DNA of 64,000 nt from positions 1 to 64,000 of the forward strand of contig CALUYW010000009.1 of assembly GCA_944325105.1 (NCBI GenBank), read 5' to 3'. Made by a program: the position numbers and the translations under genes. Origin of the DNA: Candidatus Gastranaerophilales bacterium. Its GTDB lineage: Bacteria; Cyanobacteriota; Vampirovibrionia; Gastranaerophilales; Gastranaerophilaceae. Positions 63,875 to 64,000 of this stretch are shown piece after piece (the stretch's first letter is position 1; each line of letters opens with the position of its first letter). Under the pieces are notes generated by a model. It was not told where the DNA came from. It made no database searches and was given only the letters and a program-made list of their open reading frames with translations.

Positions 63875-64000
63875 AATTTTCTCCTCTCACAAAAAATATA
63901 ACTACGTCTTATTCTATCTGCTAAAAAATATTAGTCAAAGCAGTAATAAATTTTTTTTATGTTTTTGTGATAGTATTAGTTTAAAGGGAGAAAATTCAGG
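63875..64000 (+). promoter_or_regulatory. Intergenic end piece with ribosome site of the next gene
   Basis: AT-rich, with AAAGGGAGAAAA just before the window edge, which looks like the Shine-Dalgarno of a plus-strand gene starting beyond 64000. Promoters for it and for the divergent permease gene should lie here, but no clear boxes are seen. Confidence 0.4.

Overview
The window is AT-rich, tightly packed chromosomal DNA from a bacterium with two membranes. It carries an autotransporter-type beta-barrel protein, two TolC-like outer membrane factors, an RND pump, a MacAB-type pump and type IV pilin-like proteins. The best guess is a gut Candidatus Melainabacteria / Gastranaerophilales, the non-photosynthetic sister group of Cyanobacteria. 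This rests on pilin-like proteins of a style typical of that group, a PPi-dependent phosphofructokinase, and lineage-restricted hypotheticals. It is an inference from general resemblance, not from a marker gene. No rRNA, transposase, prophage or CRISPR array was seen.

Layout. 1-8.7 kb: a partial glycine-rich prepilin, a small XRE regulator, NAD synthetase (nadE), a Spy/CpxP-like periplasmic protein, a second prepilin, methylthioadenosine phosphorylase, a YggT protein, tRNA-Arg(TCT) and a large beta-helix autotransporter. 8.8-9.5 kb: a GNAT-like protein. 9.6-19.2 kb: one long plus-strand surface-glycan operon with dTDP-Fuc3NAc genes (fdtA, fdtC, fdtB), two radical SAM enzymes, a sulfotransferase, a methyltransferase and three glycosyltransferases. 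19.3-21.2 kb: an RloA/RloB (AbiL-like) pair, probably phage defence. 21.2-23.9 kb: RgpF-like and WbsX-like glycan genes on the minus strand. 24-34 kb: ychF, PPi-phosphofructokinase, tRNA-Gly(GCC), an EamA transporter, a DUF475 protein, a nitrilase-family amidase, bioA and a large unknown protein. 34.4-45.1 kb: an RND tripartite pump and a MacAB-TolC pump arranged tail to tail. 45-52 kb: a parvulin, a MATE pump, a GlcD-like oxidase, the rmlCBDA operon and a coiled-coil protein. 52.5-64 kb: two P-loop kinases, rnpA, rpmH (50 aa), proC, a Gfo/Idh/MocA enzyme, WecG, split transketolase, ftsE-ftsX, an HDOD protein, ruvB and an ArsB/NhaD permease.

How the genes work together. RmlA and RmlB (48-51 kb) make dTDP-4-keto-6-deoxyglucose. 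RmlC and RmlD turn it into dTDP-rhamnose, while FdtA, FdtB and FdtC (9.6-16.8 kb) turn it into dTDP-Fuc3NAc. The glycosyltransferases, the sulfotransferase, WecG, RgpF and WbsX proteins then probably build a decorated, possibly sulfated, surface glycan.

Two window-wide patterns stand out. All nine convergent gene pairs meet with a gap of 6 nt or less, or overlap. Seven genes without a Shine-Dalgarno have a TATAAT/TATTAT hexamer 6-7 nt before the start codon, as expected for leaderless mRNAs. Other notable items are a prepilin with two polyglycine adhesin-like units, a shared N-terminal M-x-I-S...F-T-(S/G) tag on two unrelated proteins, and scrambled copies of tRNA ends next to both tRNA genes.
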